The notes beneath the pieces were generated by a model. It worked only from the letters and a program-made list of their open reading frames with translations, made no database searches and was not told the DNA's origin. Shown here in pieces: positions 49,816-58,681 of a stretch of 64,000 nucleotides of DNA (positions within the stretch are counted from its first letter, which is position 1; the number at the start of each line of letters is the position of its first letter). The DNA is taken from assembly GCF_036075115.1 (NCBI RefSeq), contig NZ_CP107958.1:372001-436000 (forward strand). Reading direction: 5' to 3'. Made by a program: the position numbers and the translations under genes. Source of the DNA: Streptomyces sp. NBC_00377 (GTDB taxonomy: Bacteria; Actinomycetota; Actinomycetes; Streptomycetales; Streptomycetaceae).

Positions 49816-51015
49816 ATGGGTGAGAATGATGCGATGTCCGTCGGCGACGCCGGCGGCCAGCCGGATCAGCCGTGGAACCGCAGGCGGTTGCGCAGCACCA
49901 ACGAGCGCCTGCTCCTGGACCGGCTGCGTGCCGCCGGCGCCGCTTCACGCGCGCAGCTCGCCCGGGAGACGGGCCTGTCGAAGCCGACGGTCTCCAGCGC
50001 ACTGGCGGCCCTGGCCGGGGCCGGCCTGGTCCACGAGGTCGGCACGCACGCACCGGAGCGCGGCCGGGTCGCCGTCCTGTACGCCCCGGACCCCTCCGCC
50101 GGGTACGCGCTGGGCATCGACATCGGACGCGGCTGGCTGCGCGTGGCGGTCGCCAACCTGGACGGCGAGCTGGTCGCCCGCGCGGACGTGCGCAACCGGG
50201 CACGCTCGTCCGGCGCCCTGGCCGACCTGGTCGTCACCACGGCCCGGCAGGTCGTCGGAAACTCCGGCGTCGGCCATGACGAGGTGGCGCATGCCGTGGT
50301 GGGCACGCCGGGCGTGTACGACGCGGAGCAGCGGCGGGTGCGGTTCGCGATGCATCTGCCGGGCTGGGGCCGGGCCGGGCTGGTCGACCGGATGCGCGAG
50401 GAGCTGGGCGTCCCGCTGGAGGTCCACAACGACGCCAATCTGGCGGCGCTCGGCGAGTACACGTACGGCGTCGGCGCGGGCAGCCGGCTCTTCGCGTACA
50501 TCATGATCGGTACGGGGCTCGGCATGGGGGTGGTCAGCGAGGGCCGGCTGTTCACCGGGGCACACGGCGGCGCCGGCGAGATCGGGTTCCTTCCGTGGCC
50601 CGGGCAGCAGCGGCCCCAGACGCTGGAGGACGCCGTCTCGGGGGTGGCGGTCGTCGAGTCGGCGCGGAGGTTCGGGATGACCGGGCAGCTCACCGCCAAG
50701 GCGGTCTTCGACGCGGCCAGGCAGGGAAATCCCGCCGCGGTCAAGGCGGTCGGGCTGGAGAGCGAGCGGATCGCGCACACGGTCGCGGCGGCCGCGGCGG
50801 TGCTCGACCCGGATCTCGTGGTCCTGGGCGGGGGCGTGGGCCACAGCGTGGACCTGCTGCTGCGCCCCGTCCGGGAGAACCTGCGCGCGCTCACACCCCT
50901 GCGGCCGAAGATCGTGCCCAGCCGGCTCGGCGAGGACGCGGTGCTCCTGGGCGCGGTGGCCACGGCCCTGGGAACCGCGCGGGACGTGGTGTTCGACCGC
51001 CGATCGGCCCCCTGA
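49816..51015 (+). CDS. ROK-family transcriptional regulator
   Basis: This 399-residue protein has a winged helix-turn-helix (~20-80: LLDRLRAAGAASRAQLARET, GLSKPTVSSALAALAGAGLV) and a ROK sugar-kinase-like domain (YALGIDIGRGWLRVAVANLD; VEVHNDANLAALGEY-like HNDAN; IMIGTGLGMGVVSEGRLFTG; HGGAGEIGFLP; DLVVLGGGVG). The CxCGxxGC zinc motif of classical ROK proteins is not present after GEIGF, so sugar sensing may differ. ATG at 49816 follows GAGGG; an internal ATG at 49834 is also possible. It probably represses the GH2 gene and itself until a glucosamine-type sugar binds. Confidence 0.9.
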   Translation: MGENDAMSVGDAGGQPDQPWNRRRLRSTNERLLLDRLRAAGAASRAQLARETGLSKPTVSSALAALAGAGLVHEVGTHAPERGRVAVLYAPDPSAGYALGIDIGRGWLRVAVANLDGELVARADVRNRARSSGALADLVVTTARQVVGNSGVGHDEVAHAVVGTPGVYDAEQRRVRFAMHLPGWGRAGLVDRMREELGVPLEVHNDANLAALGEYTYGVGAGSRLFAYIMIGTGLGMGVVSEGRLFTGAHGGAGEIGFLPWPGQQRPQTLEDAVSGVAVVESARRFGMTGQLTAKAVFDAARQGNPAAVKAVGLESERIAHTVAAAAAVLDPDLVVLGGGVGHSVDLLLRPVRENLRALTPLRPKIVPSRLGEDAVLLGAVATALGTARDVVFDRRSAP

Positions 51016-51079
51016 GCGACTCCCGCACCGGGACCGGTGATTGACATGCCTTGCCGCCGCCCCTAGCTTGAGGACCCGA

Positions 51080-51096
51080 TTAGTAAAGTTTCCTAA
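51080..51096. promoter_or_regulatory. Candidate ROK operator upstream of the exo-glucosaminidase
   Basis: TTAGTAAAGTTTCCTAA is a 17-bp palindrome with TTAG/CTAA ends and AAA/TTT inside, 50-66 bp before the GH2 start. It is typical of Streptomyces ROK (Rok7B7/NagC-like) sites. Confidence 0.65.
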
Positions 51097-51145
51097 CTTG
51101 CAGTGTCGTAGCGCGGATGCTCCCCCACCTCCCTAGGAGACATAC

Positions 51146-53866
51146 GTGTTCCACCGCCCTGTCGTCAGAGGCCGCCTCGTCACGGCCGCCGTCGCCCTGG
51201 GTCTGCTCTGCACGCTGTCCACGAGCGCCTCGGCCGGCGCCCGTTCCCCTTCGCCACCCCGGGCCCATGCCCAGGTCACCACCGTCACGTCCCGCGCCGG
51301 CGGCACCACGGCGCTCTCCGGCTACACCATCCAGTCGACGGCGAAGGTGACCGACCCGGCTTCGGCCGTCTCCTCCCCCGGCTACCCGGCGAGCGGCTGG
51401 TACCCGGCGGGGTCCCGCTCCACAGTGCTCGCGGCGCTGCTCGCGGCCGGGAAGTACGCCGACCCGTTCTACTCCACGAACCAGCAGCAGATCCCCAAGG
51501 CCGACTTCCAGGTCCCCTGGTGGTACCGATCGGACTTCACGGTCGCCGACACCGCCGAGCGCACGTATCTGGACTTCAGCGGCGTGATCTCCGCCGCCGA
51601 CGTCTACGTCAACGGCCGCCAGGCCGCCACGGCCGCCGACGTGGCGGGCGCGTACACGCACCACGAACTGGACGTCACCTCGCTGGTGCGCTCAGGCACG
51701 AACACGGTGGCCTTCCGCATCGAGCCCAACAGCCCCAACAGCAGACTCACCATGGGCTGGATCGACTGGTTGCAGCCGCCGCCCGACGAGAACATGGGCA
51801 TCGTCCGTGATGTGCTGGTCCGGCGCGGCGGCCCGGTCGCCCTGCGCGACGTGCACGTCGTCACCAAGCTCGACGTGCCGTCCCTTGCCGCCGCGGATCT
51901 GACGGTCAAGGCCCAGGTCCGCAACGACACCGGCTCCCCCGTCACGGCCGCGGTCTCCGGCAGCATCGGCGCGATCTCGTTCGACAAGTCCGTCTCCCTG
52001 GCCGCCCATGAGGCCAGGACGGTCACCTTCACTCCGGCCGACGCCCCGGGTCTGCACTTGGCCTCGCCGAAGGTGTGGTGGCCGGCGGGCATGGGCGGAC
52101 AGCCCCTGTACTCCCTGGACCTCACCGCATCCGCCGCCGGCACCGTCTCCGACACGGCGCACGAGAGCTTCGGCATCCGGGACGTCAAGGCTCCCCTCAA
52201 CTCCGACGGAGCCCGGCAGTACAGCGTCAACGGGCGGAAGCTCCTCATCAAGGGCGGCGGCTGGTCCCCCGACGAGTTCCTGCGCTGGGACAGAACCTAT
52301 GTCGAGGACCGCCTGAAGTACGCACTCGACCTCGGCCTCAACACCATCCGCCTCGAAGGGCACATCGAACCGGACGAGTTCTTCGACCTCACGGACCGCT
52401 ACGGCATCCTCACGCTGCCCGGCTGGGAATGCTGCGACAAGTGGGAGGGCAACGTCAACGGCGGCGAGGCGGGCGACAAGTGGACCGCCGCCGACTACCC
52501 GGTCGCCAAGGCGTCGATGGCCGCCGAGGCCGCCCGGCTGCGCGACCACCCCAGCGTCGTCTCCTTCCTCATCGGCAGCGACTTCGCGCCCGACGCGACG
52601 ATCGAGAAGAACTACCTCGACGCGTTGAAGGCCGCCGACTGGCCCACCCCCGTGGTGGCGGCCGCCTCCGACAAGTCCTCGCCCGTCAGCGGCAGTTCGG
52701 GCATGAAGATGTCCGGCCCCTACGACTGGATCCCGCCGAACTACTGGTACGCCAAGCGCGAGGGCGGCGCCACCGGCTTCAACTCCGAGACCAGCGCAGG
52801 CCCCGACATCCCGACACTCGACACCCTGCGCCGCATGATGAGCCAGGCGGAACTCGACACCCTCTGGAAAAACCCGGGTTCCAAGCAGTACCACCGGTCG
52901 CCGTCGTCGACCTTCAGCACCCTGAAGCTCTACGACGACGCGCTGACCGGACGTTACGGCGCACCCACCGGCCTCGCCGACTACGTCCGCAAGGCACAGC
53001 TCGCCCAGTACGAGAACGTCCGCGCCCAGTTCGAGGCATACGGACGCAACGCCACCGACTCCTCGAAACCCTCGACCGGTGTCGTCTACTGGATGTTCAA
53101 CAGCGGCTGGACCTCACTCCACTGGCAGCTGATGGACCGGTACCTCGACCAGGGCGGCGCCTACTTCGGGGCGAAGAAGGCGAACGAGCCGCTGCACGTG
53201 CAGTACTCGTACGACAACCGGTCGGTCGTCGTGGTGAACAACCGGCACGCCTCGGCGTCCGGCCTCACTGCGCGGACCACGCTGTTCAACACCGACGGCA
53301 CCCAGAAGTACGACAAGACCGTCACCGGTGTCACGGTGGGGGGCGACGGCGCGCGAAGCACCGCACTCACCCTGCCCTCGTCGGTGAGCGGTCTGTCGAC
53401 GACCTACCTCGCGCGCCTCGTCCTGAGCGACTCGGCAGGCAGGGAGGTGAGCCGCAACGTCTACTGGCTCTCCACCAAGCCGGACACCCTCGACTGGGAC
53501 AACACCGACTGGTACTACACGCCGACGACCAGCTACGCCGACCTGAAGGGACTGGGCACGATGGCGCAGGCTCCGGTGTCGGCGACGGCATCGACCACCT
53601 CGTCGGGTGGCACCTCGACCACGACCGTCACCGTGCGCAACACGGACACCGGCAGGACGCCGTCGCTGCTGACGGACGTGCATCTGGTGGACGCGGCGGG
53701 GAAGCCGGTGCTGCCGGTCCAGTGGTCCGACAACGAGGTCGGTCTCTGGCCCGGCGAATCGGTCACGTTGACGGCCACGTACCGGACAGCCGATCTGCAC
53801 GGCTCGGCACCGCGGGTGCGGGTCTCCGGGTGGAACACGCCGGAGCGGACCCTGCCGGCGTCCTGA
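51146..53866 (+). CDS. csxA: Secreted exo-beta-D-glucosaminidase (GH2, CsxA-like)
   Basis: This 906-residue protein has a signal peptide (LVTAAVALGLLCTLSTSASA). A GH2 jelly-roll domain (DFQVPWWYRSDFTVADT, YVNGRQAATAADVAGAYTHH), Ig-like domains and a TIM barrel follow (LLIKGGGWSPDEFLRWD, LNTIRLEGHIEPDEFFDLTD). SDFAPD (Asp479) and GFNSETSAG (Glu548) match the acid/base and nucleophile of CsxA exo-chitosanases, whose SDFAPD replaces the NE motif of beta-galactosidases. It releases glucosamine from chitosan oligomers outside the cell. Full family length. The ROK operator upstream and the ROK gene 130 bp away make a sugar-induced module. Confidence 0.9.
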   Translation: MFHRPVVRGRLVTAAVALGLLCTLSTSASAGARSPSPPRAHAQVTTVTSRAGGTTALSGYTIQSTAKVTDPASAVSSPGYPASGWYPAGSRSTVLAALLAAGKYADPFYSTNQQQIPKADFQVPWWYRSDFTVADTAERTYLDFSGVISAADVYVNGRQAATAADVAGAYTHHELDVTSLVRSGTNTVAFRIEPNSPNSRLTMGWIDWLQPPPDENMGIVRDVLVRRGGPVALRDVHVVTKLDVPSLAAADLTVKAQVRNDTGSPVTAAVSGSIGAISFDKSVSLAAHEARTVTFTPADAPGLHLASPKVWWPAGMGGQPLYSLDLTASAAGTVSDTAHESFGIRDVKAPLNSDGARQYSVNGRKLLIKGGGWSPDEFLRWDRTYVEDRLKYALDLGLNTIRLEGHIEPDEFFDLTDRYGILTLPGWECCDKWEGNVNGGEAGDKWTAADYPVAKASMAAEAARLRDHPSVVSFLIGSDFAPDATIEKNYLDALKAADWPTPVVAAASDKSSPVSGSSGMKMSGPYDWIPPNYWYAKREGGATGFNSETSAGPDIPTLDTLRRMMSQAELDTLWKNPGSKQYHRSPSSTFSTLKLYDDALTGRYGAPTGLADYVRKAQLAQYENVRAQFEAYGRNATDSSKPSTGVVYWMFNSGWTSLHWQLMDRYLDQGGAYFGAKKANEPLHVQYSYDNRSVVVVNNRHASASGLTARTTLFNTDGTQKYDKTVTGVTVGGDGARSTALTLPSSVSGLSTTYLARLVLSDSAGREVSRNVYWLSTKPDTLDWDNTDWYYTPTTSYADLKGLGTMAQAPVSATASTTSSGGTSTTTVTVRNTDTGRTPSLLTDVHLVDAAGKPVLPVQWSDNEVGLWPGESVTLTATYRTADLHGSAPRVRVSGWNTPERTLPAS

Positions 53867-53903
53867 CCCGAGGGGGTGGGCCGCACCGGCCCACCCCCTC
53901 GGG
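53867..53903 (+). terminator. Perfect hairpin terminator after csxA
   Basis: 16-bp perfect arms (53867-53882, CCCGAGGGGGTGGGCC, and 53888-53903) with a 5-nt loop, starting directly after the TGA. Confidence 0.9.
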
Positions 53904-53963
53904 CTCCGCTCACGGCGAGCGCCGTGTCGTCGATGACGAACGACGTCCCCAGGGTGCCCGACC

Positions 53964-54314
53964 TCAGGAGCGTGGCGTCCCGGGCGTGAGCGGCTGCGCC
54001 GGGCGGCCCTCCAGCTCCCGCTGCCTGGCGGTCAGGGCCCTCGCCAGCACCTTCTCCCGGTACGGGTTCGACATATCGAGGGCCTTCGCCACTTCCACGG
54101 CCTCGTCCAGCAGGGCCAACCGTCGCTCAGGCAACTCCCGCACCAGGGGCGACGCGCTCACCTCCACCAGGACGTACGCCAGCTTCGACCCGTACACCTC
54201 CGGCTCGACCTGCGCCAGAAGACGGTAGATCCACAGCCCTTCCGCACCGCGCACCACCCGCCGGTTGGCACCGAGCAGCCTGACCCTCGCCAGCACGATC
54301 ATGTCCTGATCCAC
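53964..54314 (-). CDS. Small hypothetical protein
   Basis: This 116-residue protein starts at GTG 54314 behind AAGGGGG. It reads MIVLARVRLLGANRRVVRGA, EGLWIYRLLAQVEPEVYGSK, LAYVLVEVSASPLVRELPER and DMSNPYREKVLARALTARQR. No signal peptide, membrane helix or recognised motif. The charged, helix-rich C-terminal half may mediate interactions. Transcribed convergently with csxA and alone. Confidence 0.6.
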   Translation of the reverse strand: MDQDMIVLARVRLLGANRRVVRGAEGLWIYRLLAQVEPEVYGSKLAYVLVEVSASPLVRELPERRLALLDEAVEVAKALDMSNPYREKVLARALTARQRELEGRPAQPLTPGTPRS

Positions 54315-54724
54315 CGATCCCCCTTCGTCCCGACCCCCTCCGGCCGGCGCCCGTCACACGGCGAGACAGCACGGCGAACGTGCCGACAGCCGAGAACGGC
54401 TGCCGGCACGCTGGCCGGAGAGTGGATGACGACGAGTCTGGCGCGCGACACCGGCTGCCACAAGGTCGAACGGACGTGCGCTGCGTCCTACCGAAACCGC
54501 CTGTGAACAGGCATGATGGACCTGACACTCACTCAAGGATCATCTGTCTCCATGGGCGTGTACGCAACCACCGCATCCTTGGCCGCCCCGCGTGCAAATC
54601 CGGGCCGGCCACCGGCGTGATCCAGCCGCCCAGGGCGCCCACCGCGGACGTCACGCTCCGCCGGGAGGCAGAGATGACACACGCCGTGGATCACGCCGTC
54701 CCACACTCCGGGTAACGTCAGGGT
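54315..54724. other. Intergenic stretch with a hairpin
   Basis: About 410 bases upstream of both the small hypothetical gene and RNase J (divergent). GTGCCGACAGCCG (54380-54392) and CGGCTGCCGGCAC (54397-54409) pair with one mismatch around AGAA. Being upstream of both genes, it may be a leader structure or a site for transcript processing. No gene supported. Confidence 0.45.
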
Positions 54725-56410
54725 ATGAGCCATCCGCACCCCGACCTCAAAGCCGCCCCGCCCCTTCCCGCAGCAGGCCTGCGGATCACCGCCCTGGGCG
54801 GCCTGGGTGAGATCGGCCGCAACATGACCGTCTTCGAGCACGCCGGCAAGCTGCTCATCGTCGACTGTGGCGTGCTCTTCCCCGAGGAGACCCAGCCTGG
54901 CGTCGACGTGATCCTGCCGGACTTCACCTCGATCCGGGACCGGCTGGACGACGTCGTGGCCGTGGTACTCACCCACGGCCACGAGGACCACATCGGCGGC
55001 GTGCCGTACCTGCTGCGCGAGCGGTCCGACATTCCCGTCGTCGGCTCCAAGCTGACGCTGGCGTTCCTCGAGGCCAAGCTCAAGGAGCACGGCATCCGGC
55101 CACGAACGGTGCGCGTGCGGGAAGACGACCGGCGCCGCTTCGGGCCCTTCGACTGCGAGTTCGTCGCGGTGAACCACTCCATCCCGGACAGTCTCGCGGT
55201 CGCGATCCGCACCCGGGCCGGGCTGGTCCTGCACACCGGCGACTTCAAGATGGACCAGTTCCCTCTCGATGACCGCATCACCGACCTGCGCGCCTTCGCC
55301 CGCCTCGGCGAGGAGGGCGTGGACCTGTTCCTCACCGACTCCACCAACGCCGAAGTACCCGGCTTCACCACCTCCGAACGCGAGCTGAACCCGGCGATCG
55401 AGCAGGTGATGCGCACAGCGCCGCGCCGGGTCATCGTCTCCAGCTTCGCCAGTCATGTGCACCGCATCCAGCAGGTCCTGGACGCCGCCCACCAGCACGG
55501 CCGCAAGGTCGCCTTCGTCGGCCGTTCGATGGTCCGCAACATGGGCATCGCCCGTGACCTGGGCTACCTGAAGGTCCCCTCCGGCCTGGTGGTCAGTACG
55601 AAGGAGTTGGAGAAGCTCCCCGACCACAAGATCACGCTGGTCTGCACCGGCTCCCAGGGCGAACCGATGGCCGCGCTGTCGCGGATGGCCACCCGCGACC
55701 ACGTGATCCGCATCGGCAAGGGCGACACCGTCCTGCTCGCCAGCTCCCTCATCCCCGGCAACGAGAACGCCATCTACCGGGTGATCAACGGGCTGACCCG
55801 GTGGGGCGCCCACGTGGTCCACAAGGGCAACGCCAAGGTGCACGTCTCCGGGCACGCCAGCGCCGGGGAACTCGTCTACTGCTACAACATCGTCAAACCC
55901 CGCAACGTCATGCCCGTGCACGGCGAATGGCGCCACCTGCGGGCAAACGGCGACCTCGCCATCCGTACAGGCGTCGACCCCGACCGGGTCGTCATCGCCG
56001 AGGACGGCGTCGTCGTCGACCTCGTCGACGGACGCGCGTCCATCACCGGCAAGGTCCCCGCAGGCAACGTCTACGTGGACGGCATGGAAGTGGGCGGCGC
56101 CACCGAAGCGTCCCTCAAGGACCGCCTCACCCTCGCAGAGGAAGGCGTCGTCACGGTGGTGGCGATCGTCGACGCGGACACCGGCGCCCTCGCCGAGGCA
56201 CCCGACTTCCTGGCCCGCGGCTTCGTCCACGACGACACCACCTTCGAGTCGGTCGTCCCAGTCATCGAGAAGACCCTGTCCACGGCGGCCGACGAAGGCG
56301 TCGGGGACGCGCGCCAACTCGAGCAGCTCCTCGCCCGCGCCGTGGCGAACTGGGCCTTCCGCACCCACCGCCGCAAGCCCCTCATCATCCCCGTCATCAT
56401 CGACGCCTGA
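54725..56410 (+). CDS. rnj: Ribonuclease J
   Basis: This 561-residue protein has the metallo-beta-lactamase core LTHGHEDHIGG, MTVFEHAGKLLIVDCGVLFP, GLVLHTGDFKMDQ and LFLTDSTNAEVPG. The beta-CASP domain holds VIVSSFASHVHRIQQVLDAA, KVAFVGRSMVRNM, LVCTGSQGEPMAALSRMA and GHASAGELVYCYNIVKPRNV with MPVHGEWRHL. The ~100-residue C-terminal domain completes the fold. RNase J has 5'-3' exonuclease and endonuclease activity in mRNA decay and rRNA maturation. Housekeeping copies usually follow dapA; that gene is not here, so this could be a paralogue. ATG at 54725; the following hairpin ends the unit. Confidence 0.95.
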   Translation: MSHPHPDLKAAPPLPAAGLRITALGGLGEIGRNMTVFEHAGKLLIVDCGVLFPEETQPGVDVILPDFTSIRDRLDDVVAVVLTHGHEDHIGGVPYLLRERSDIPVVGSKLTLAFLEAKLKEHGIRPRTVRVREDDRRRFGPFDCEFVAVNHSIPDSLAVAIRTRAGLVLHTGDFKMDQFPLDDRITDLRAFARLGEEGVDLFLTDSTNAEVPGFTTSERELNPAIEQVMRTAPRRVIVSSFASHVHRIQQVLDAAHQHGRKVAFVGRSMVRNMGIARDLGYLKVPSGLVVSTKELEKLPDHKITLVCTGSQGEPMAALSRMATRDHVIRIGKGDTVLLASSLIPGNENAIYRVINGLTRWGAHVVHKGNAKVHVSGHASAGELVYCYNIVKPRNVMPVHGEWRHLRANGDLAIRTGVDPDRVVIAEDGVVVDLVDGRASITGKVPAGNVYVDGMEVGGATEASLKDRLTLAEEGVVTVVAIVDADTGALAEAPDFLARGFVHDDTTFESVVPVIEKTLSTAADEGVGDARQLEQLLARAVANWAFRTHRRKPLIIPVIIDA

Positions 56411-56451
56411 GTCACAGCCCCGTCTCTGCCGAGCTCGGGGCGCAGCAAAGA

Positions 56452-56484
56452 GCCCCGCCGGAGCGAAGAACGGCCCGGCGGGGC
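56452..56484. terminator. Hairpin between convergent RNase J and membrane-protein genes
   Basis: GCCCCGCCGG and CCGGCGGGGC pair perfectly with a 13-nt loop, between stop codons at 56410 and 56524. Confidence 0.8.
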
Positions 56485-56523
56485 CCGGTGGTCAAACTGC
56501 CTCAGACAGGGCAGTCGGCCCGG

Positions 56524-57126
56524 TCAGTAGTTCGCGTTGGCCAAGAGCCCGCCGTCCTTGTCGTACACGGTCACCAGCCCGTTGTCGGATTCGTAGCACG
56601 ACGTGAACGCGCTGGCGATCAGCTTCCCCTCACCCTGGTGCGGTCCCATCAGCCCGCCCGTGAAATCGGTGAACACCTCAGGGGCGTCGAGAATGTCGTT
56701 CCGCTTGTCAGCGCCGGTGACCTTCGTGACGTGCTTGACGGCGGCCTTCTCGGTGGCCGTGCCGGTCTTCGCGACGCAGGCCTGGAACGTCTCGGCCTGG
56801 GTTGCCTCGGCCTTGGTCTTCTCGGCCGGAGCCTCCTTCTTCGCCGGCGCCTCCCCGGCCCCGTCGGTCTTCGCGGACGCGGTTGCGGCCACGGCCTTGT
56901 CCTTCTTGGCGGTGTCGCTCGAGTCGCCGCCGCCGGCACTCGCCGCGATGCCGATGATGACAAACAGGCCGACGACGCCGAGGCAGCCGAGACCGGCGAT
57001 CTTGCCGACGCTGCGCTTCTTCGGCGGCTGGGGCACCGGCGCTCCGTAGCCCGGCGGCTGCGGGTACGGCTGGTTGGGCTGCTGCTGGTACGGCTGGTCG
57101 GGCTGCTGTGGATACTGCTGGCTCAT
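56524..57126 (-). CDS. Proline/glutamine-rich single-pass membrane protein
   Basis: This 200-residue protein has a cytosolic, disordered N-terminus of Pro/Gln/Tyr repeats (QQYPQQPDQPYQQQPNQPYP). A transmembrane helix follows (IAGLGCLGVVGLFVIIGIAA), then an outer Lys/Ala/Glu linker and a C-terminal domain with FQACVAKTGTATEKAAVKHV, LDAPEVFTDFTGGLMGPHQG and FTSCYESDNGLVTVYD. Two cysteines of the outer domain may pair. This is a common Streptomyces architecture; the role is unknown, perhaps envelope or septal. The upstream gene context shows no operon. Confidence 0.7.
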   Translation of the reverse strand: MSQQYPQQPDQPYQQQPNQPYPQPPGYGAPVPQPPKKRSVGKIAGLGCLGVVGLFVIIGIAASAGGGDSSDTAKKDKAVAATASAKTDGAGEAPAKKEAPAEKTKAEATQAETFQACVAKTGTATEKAAVKHVTKVTGADKRNDILDAPEVFTDFTGGLMGPHQGEGKLIASAFTSCYESDNGLVTVYDKDGGLLANANY

Positions 57127-57334
57127 GATGTCCCCGAGGTATCGATGTGTCTTACACGTATGCGACCGGTGTGGACCCTGTGTGGTTGCGTGCGATGGGG
57201 AACCTTCACCGTTTCGTGATCAAGTGGCGTGGCGCCGAGCAGGCACTTCTCGTCACGGACCCGGGGCGGTGCACAGGCCGCTCCCAAGGGCCGGGCCCGA
57301 CGGAACCTCCGGTTTCGCACTACATCCATCCGTC

Positions 57335-57526
57335 CAGGCCCTGGGGACGGTGCTGGCCGCGCTCGGCCTGCTGCTCGTTCCGGTCGTCAGTCACATCGGC
57401 GTGTATGTCGCCGTGCTCGCGTTGCTCGCCATGATGCTGAACGGCTTCGGGGTGGCGCTGTTCAACGTGTTCGCCGTGAGCCTGAGGATGCACAGCGGCT
57501 CGGCCGGACGGCGGACGCGAGCGTGA
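57335..57526 (+). pseudogene. Fragment of an MFS transporter
   Basis: TVLAALGLLLVPVVSHIGVY and VAVLALLAMMLNGFGVALFN VFAVSLR match two successive helices of MFS drug transporters (..LxGFGIALYNVxxVSLRQ). No start, no earlier helices, and the frame ends in an arginine-rich tail. A relic. Confidence 0.55.
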
Positions 57527-57842
57527 CCGCTGCGGACACCGACACGGACGCGGACCGGCATCCCTCAGCCTGAGCGCGATCCGGGCTCGGAAGCCGACCC
57601 GGTGCGGGCTTTCGCACGCACGGCAGTCGCACACCTCGCTTGCTGCGGGGTGTGCGTCACCGCTCGGTGGAGGTCGCGTAGTGCGCTCGGAAGGAAGCCG
57701 GGTGGCGACTTCGGGGGAGGCTGCGACGCGGCCTTCCGGGAAGTTTCGTGCCCCCTGCGCCGCTTGGATGCGGATGCGGTCGCGGATGCTTCGGCGGGTG
57801 CCGCCTGCCGCCCACGACCCTCGACCACTGCTCCCGCCTCAC
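57527..57842. other. Stretch without a supported gene
   Basis: About 315 bases downstream of the DUF6766 operon (minus strand). Frames are arginine/proline-rich shadows. No strong terminator hairpin was identified. Confidence 0.4.
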
Positions 57843-58598
57843 TCATCCCTCGACGCCGGTGGAGGTGTGGGAGGCGCCGACGGGCTTGGACTCCGGGGAA
57901 CCACGCTGGCGCAGGTAGACGGAGAGGATGGCCATGGACGCGACGGCCAGGAGCTCGGACTGCCAGTTCTGAAGGCTGCGGCTCCAGAAATCGGCGGAAG
58001 CGATGTACTGCGTCCACCCGATGGGAGCTTGCAGCTGCCTCAGCTGCTGCTCGTTGTAGGCGGCGACGCCCGCGATGGACTGGGCCAGCCAGGACAAGAG
58101 GAACAAGGCGGCCATGACCAGACCGAGCGACCGGGAGAACACCGCCTGGCGTACTCCACCCGCTCTTGCCCAGCGGGGCGAGTCCGGGCCGGCGTGCTCA
58201 CCCAGCCGCTGGTCCTCATCCGATTCAGGGCCGGCCTTGTGCATCTCCTTCGACTCCGGCGAGCCGCGTTGGAGCAGCCAGACGGTGGCGAAGATGTACA
58301 GGAAGAACTGGAGGTACTCCGACTGCCAGTTCTCCGCCACGTCTACCGCGAAGTCCGAGGTCGTGAGGTAGTCGAGGAAGCCGATCTGCGCGAGCCCGTC
58401 GGTGGCGAGCTGGTTGTTGAACTCCGCGCTGCCCGCGATCGCCTGCCCGGCGAGAGCGAGCAGGAAGGCGAAACCGAAACCCAGAGTTATGCCGTTGTCC
58501 CGTACGAAGCGACGCACCCTCCGCCCCTTGACGGCGTCGTCCTTCTCGTTGTCGCGGCCAGGAATCCCGCCCGGGGGCGGCGGCGTGGCGGGGGTCAT
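57843..58598 (-). CDS. DUF6766-like duplicated membrane protein
   Basis: This 251-residue protein has an internal duplication. Each half has a helix with an AGQAIAGSAEFN-type or AQSIAGVAAYN-type motif, a re-entrant region and a second helix. Half one contains GITLGFGFAFLLALAGQAIA, DVAENWQSEYLQFFLYIFAT and LLQRGSPESKE. Half two contains LGLVMAALFLLSWLAQSIAG, SRSLQNWQSELLAVASMAIL and YLRQRGSPESKP. The repeated NWQSE and (L/Y)RQRGSPESK motifs are striking. It is the last gene of a three-gene operon; its ATG overlaps the stop of the 27-codon gene (ATGA). Function unknown. Confidence 0.8.
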   Translation of the reverse strand: MTPATPPPPGGIPGRDNEKDDAVKGRRVRRFVRDNGITLGFGFAFLLALAGQAIAGSAEFNNQLATDGLAQIGFLDYLTTSDFAVDVAENWQSEYLQFFLYIFATVWLLQRGSPESKEMHKAGPESDEDQRLGEHAGPDSPRWARAGGVRQAVFSRSLGLVMAALFLLSWLAQSIAGVAAYNEQQLRQLQAPIGWTQYIASADFWSRSLQNWQSELLAVASMAILSVYLRQRGSPESKPVGASHTSTGVEG

Positions 58599-58678
58599 CG
58601 CTGCATCAGCCCCACCGCGATGAAGTAGGCCAGCCCGCCCAGGACGACGGCCAGGCAGAGCGTGAACATGGTGCGCAT
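58595..58678 (-). CDS. 27-residue membrane peptide
   Basis: ATG at 58678, behind AAGGGGAGC, encodes a 27-residue peptide that is nearly all one hydrophobic helix: MRTMFTLCLAVVLGGLAYFI followed by AVGLMQR, with arginines at both ends. It starts 3 bp after the stop of the lipoprotein gene and its TGA overlaps the ATG of the DUF6766 gene by 4 bp. Such tight coupling on both sides makes chance unlikely. Probably a small subunit or regulator of the DUF6766 membrane protein. Confidence 0.65.
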   Translation of the reverse strand: MRTMFTLCLAVVLGGLAYFIAVGLMQR

Positions 58679-58681
58679 GGG

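Noticed and set aside
52075..54228. Open frame of 717 codons overlapping the csxA gene
   Set aside because: Out-of-frame shadow of csxA; low-complexity Arg/His-rich translation.
54533..56368. Long minus-strand frame of 611 codons
   Set aside because: Antisense to RNase J; Asp/Val/His-rich shadow typical of the complementary frame of a GC-rich gene.
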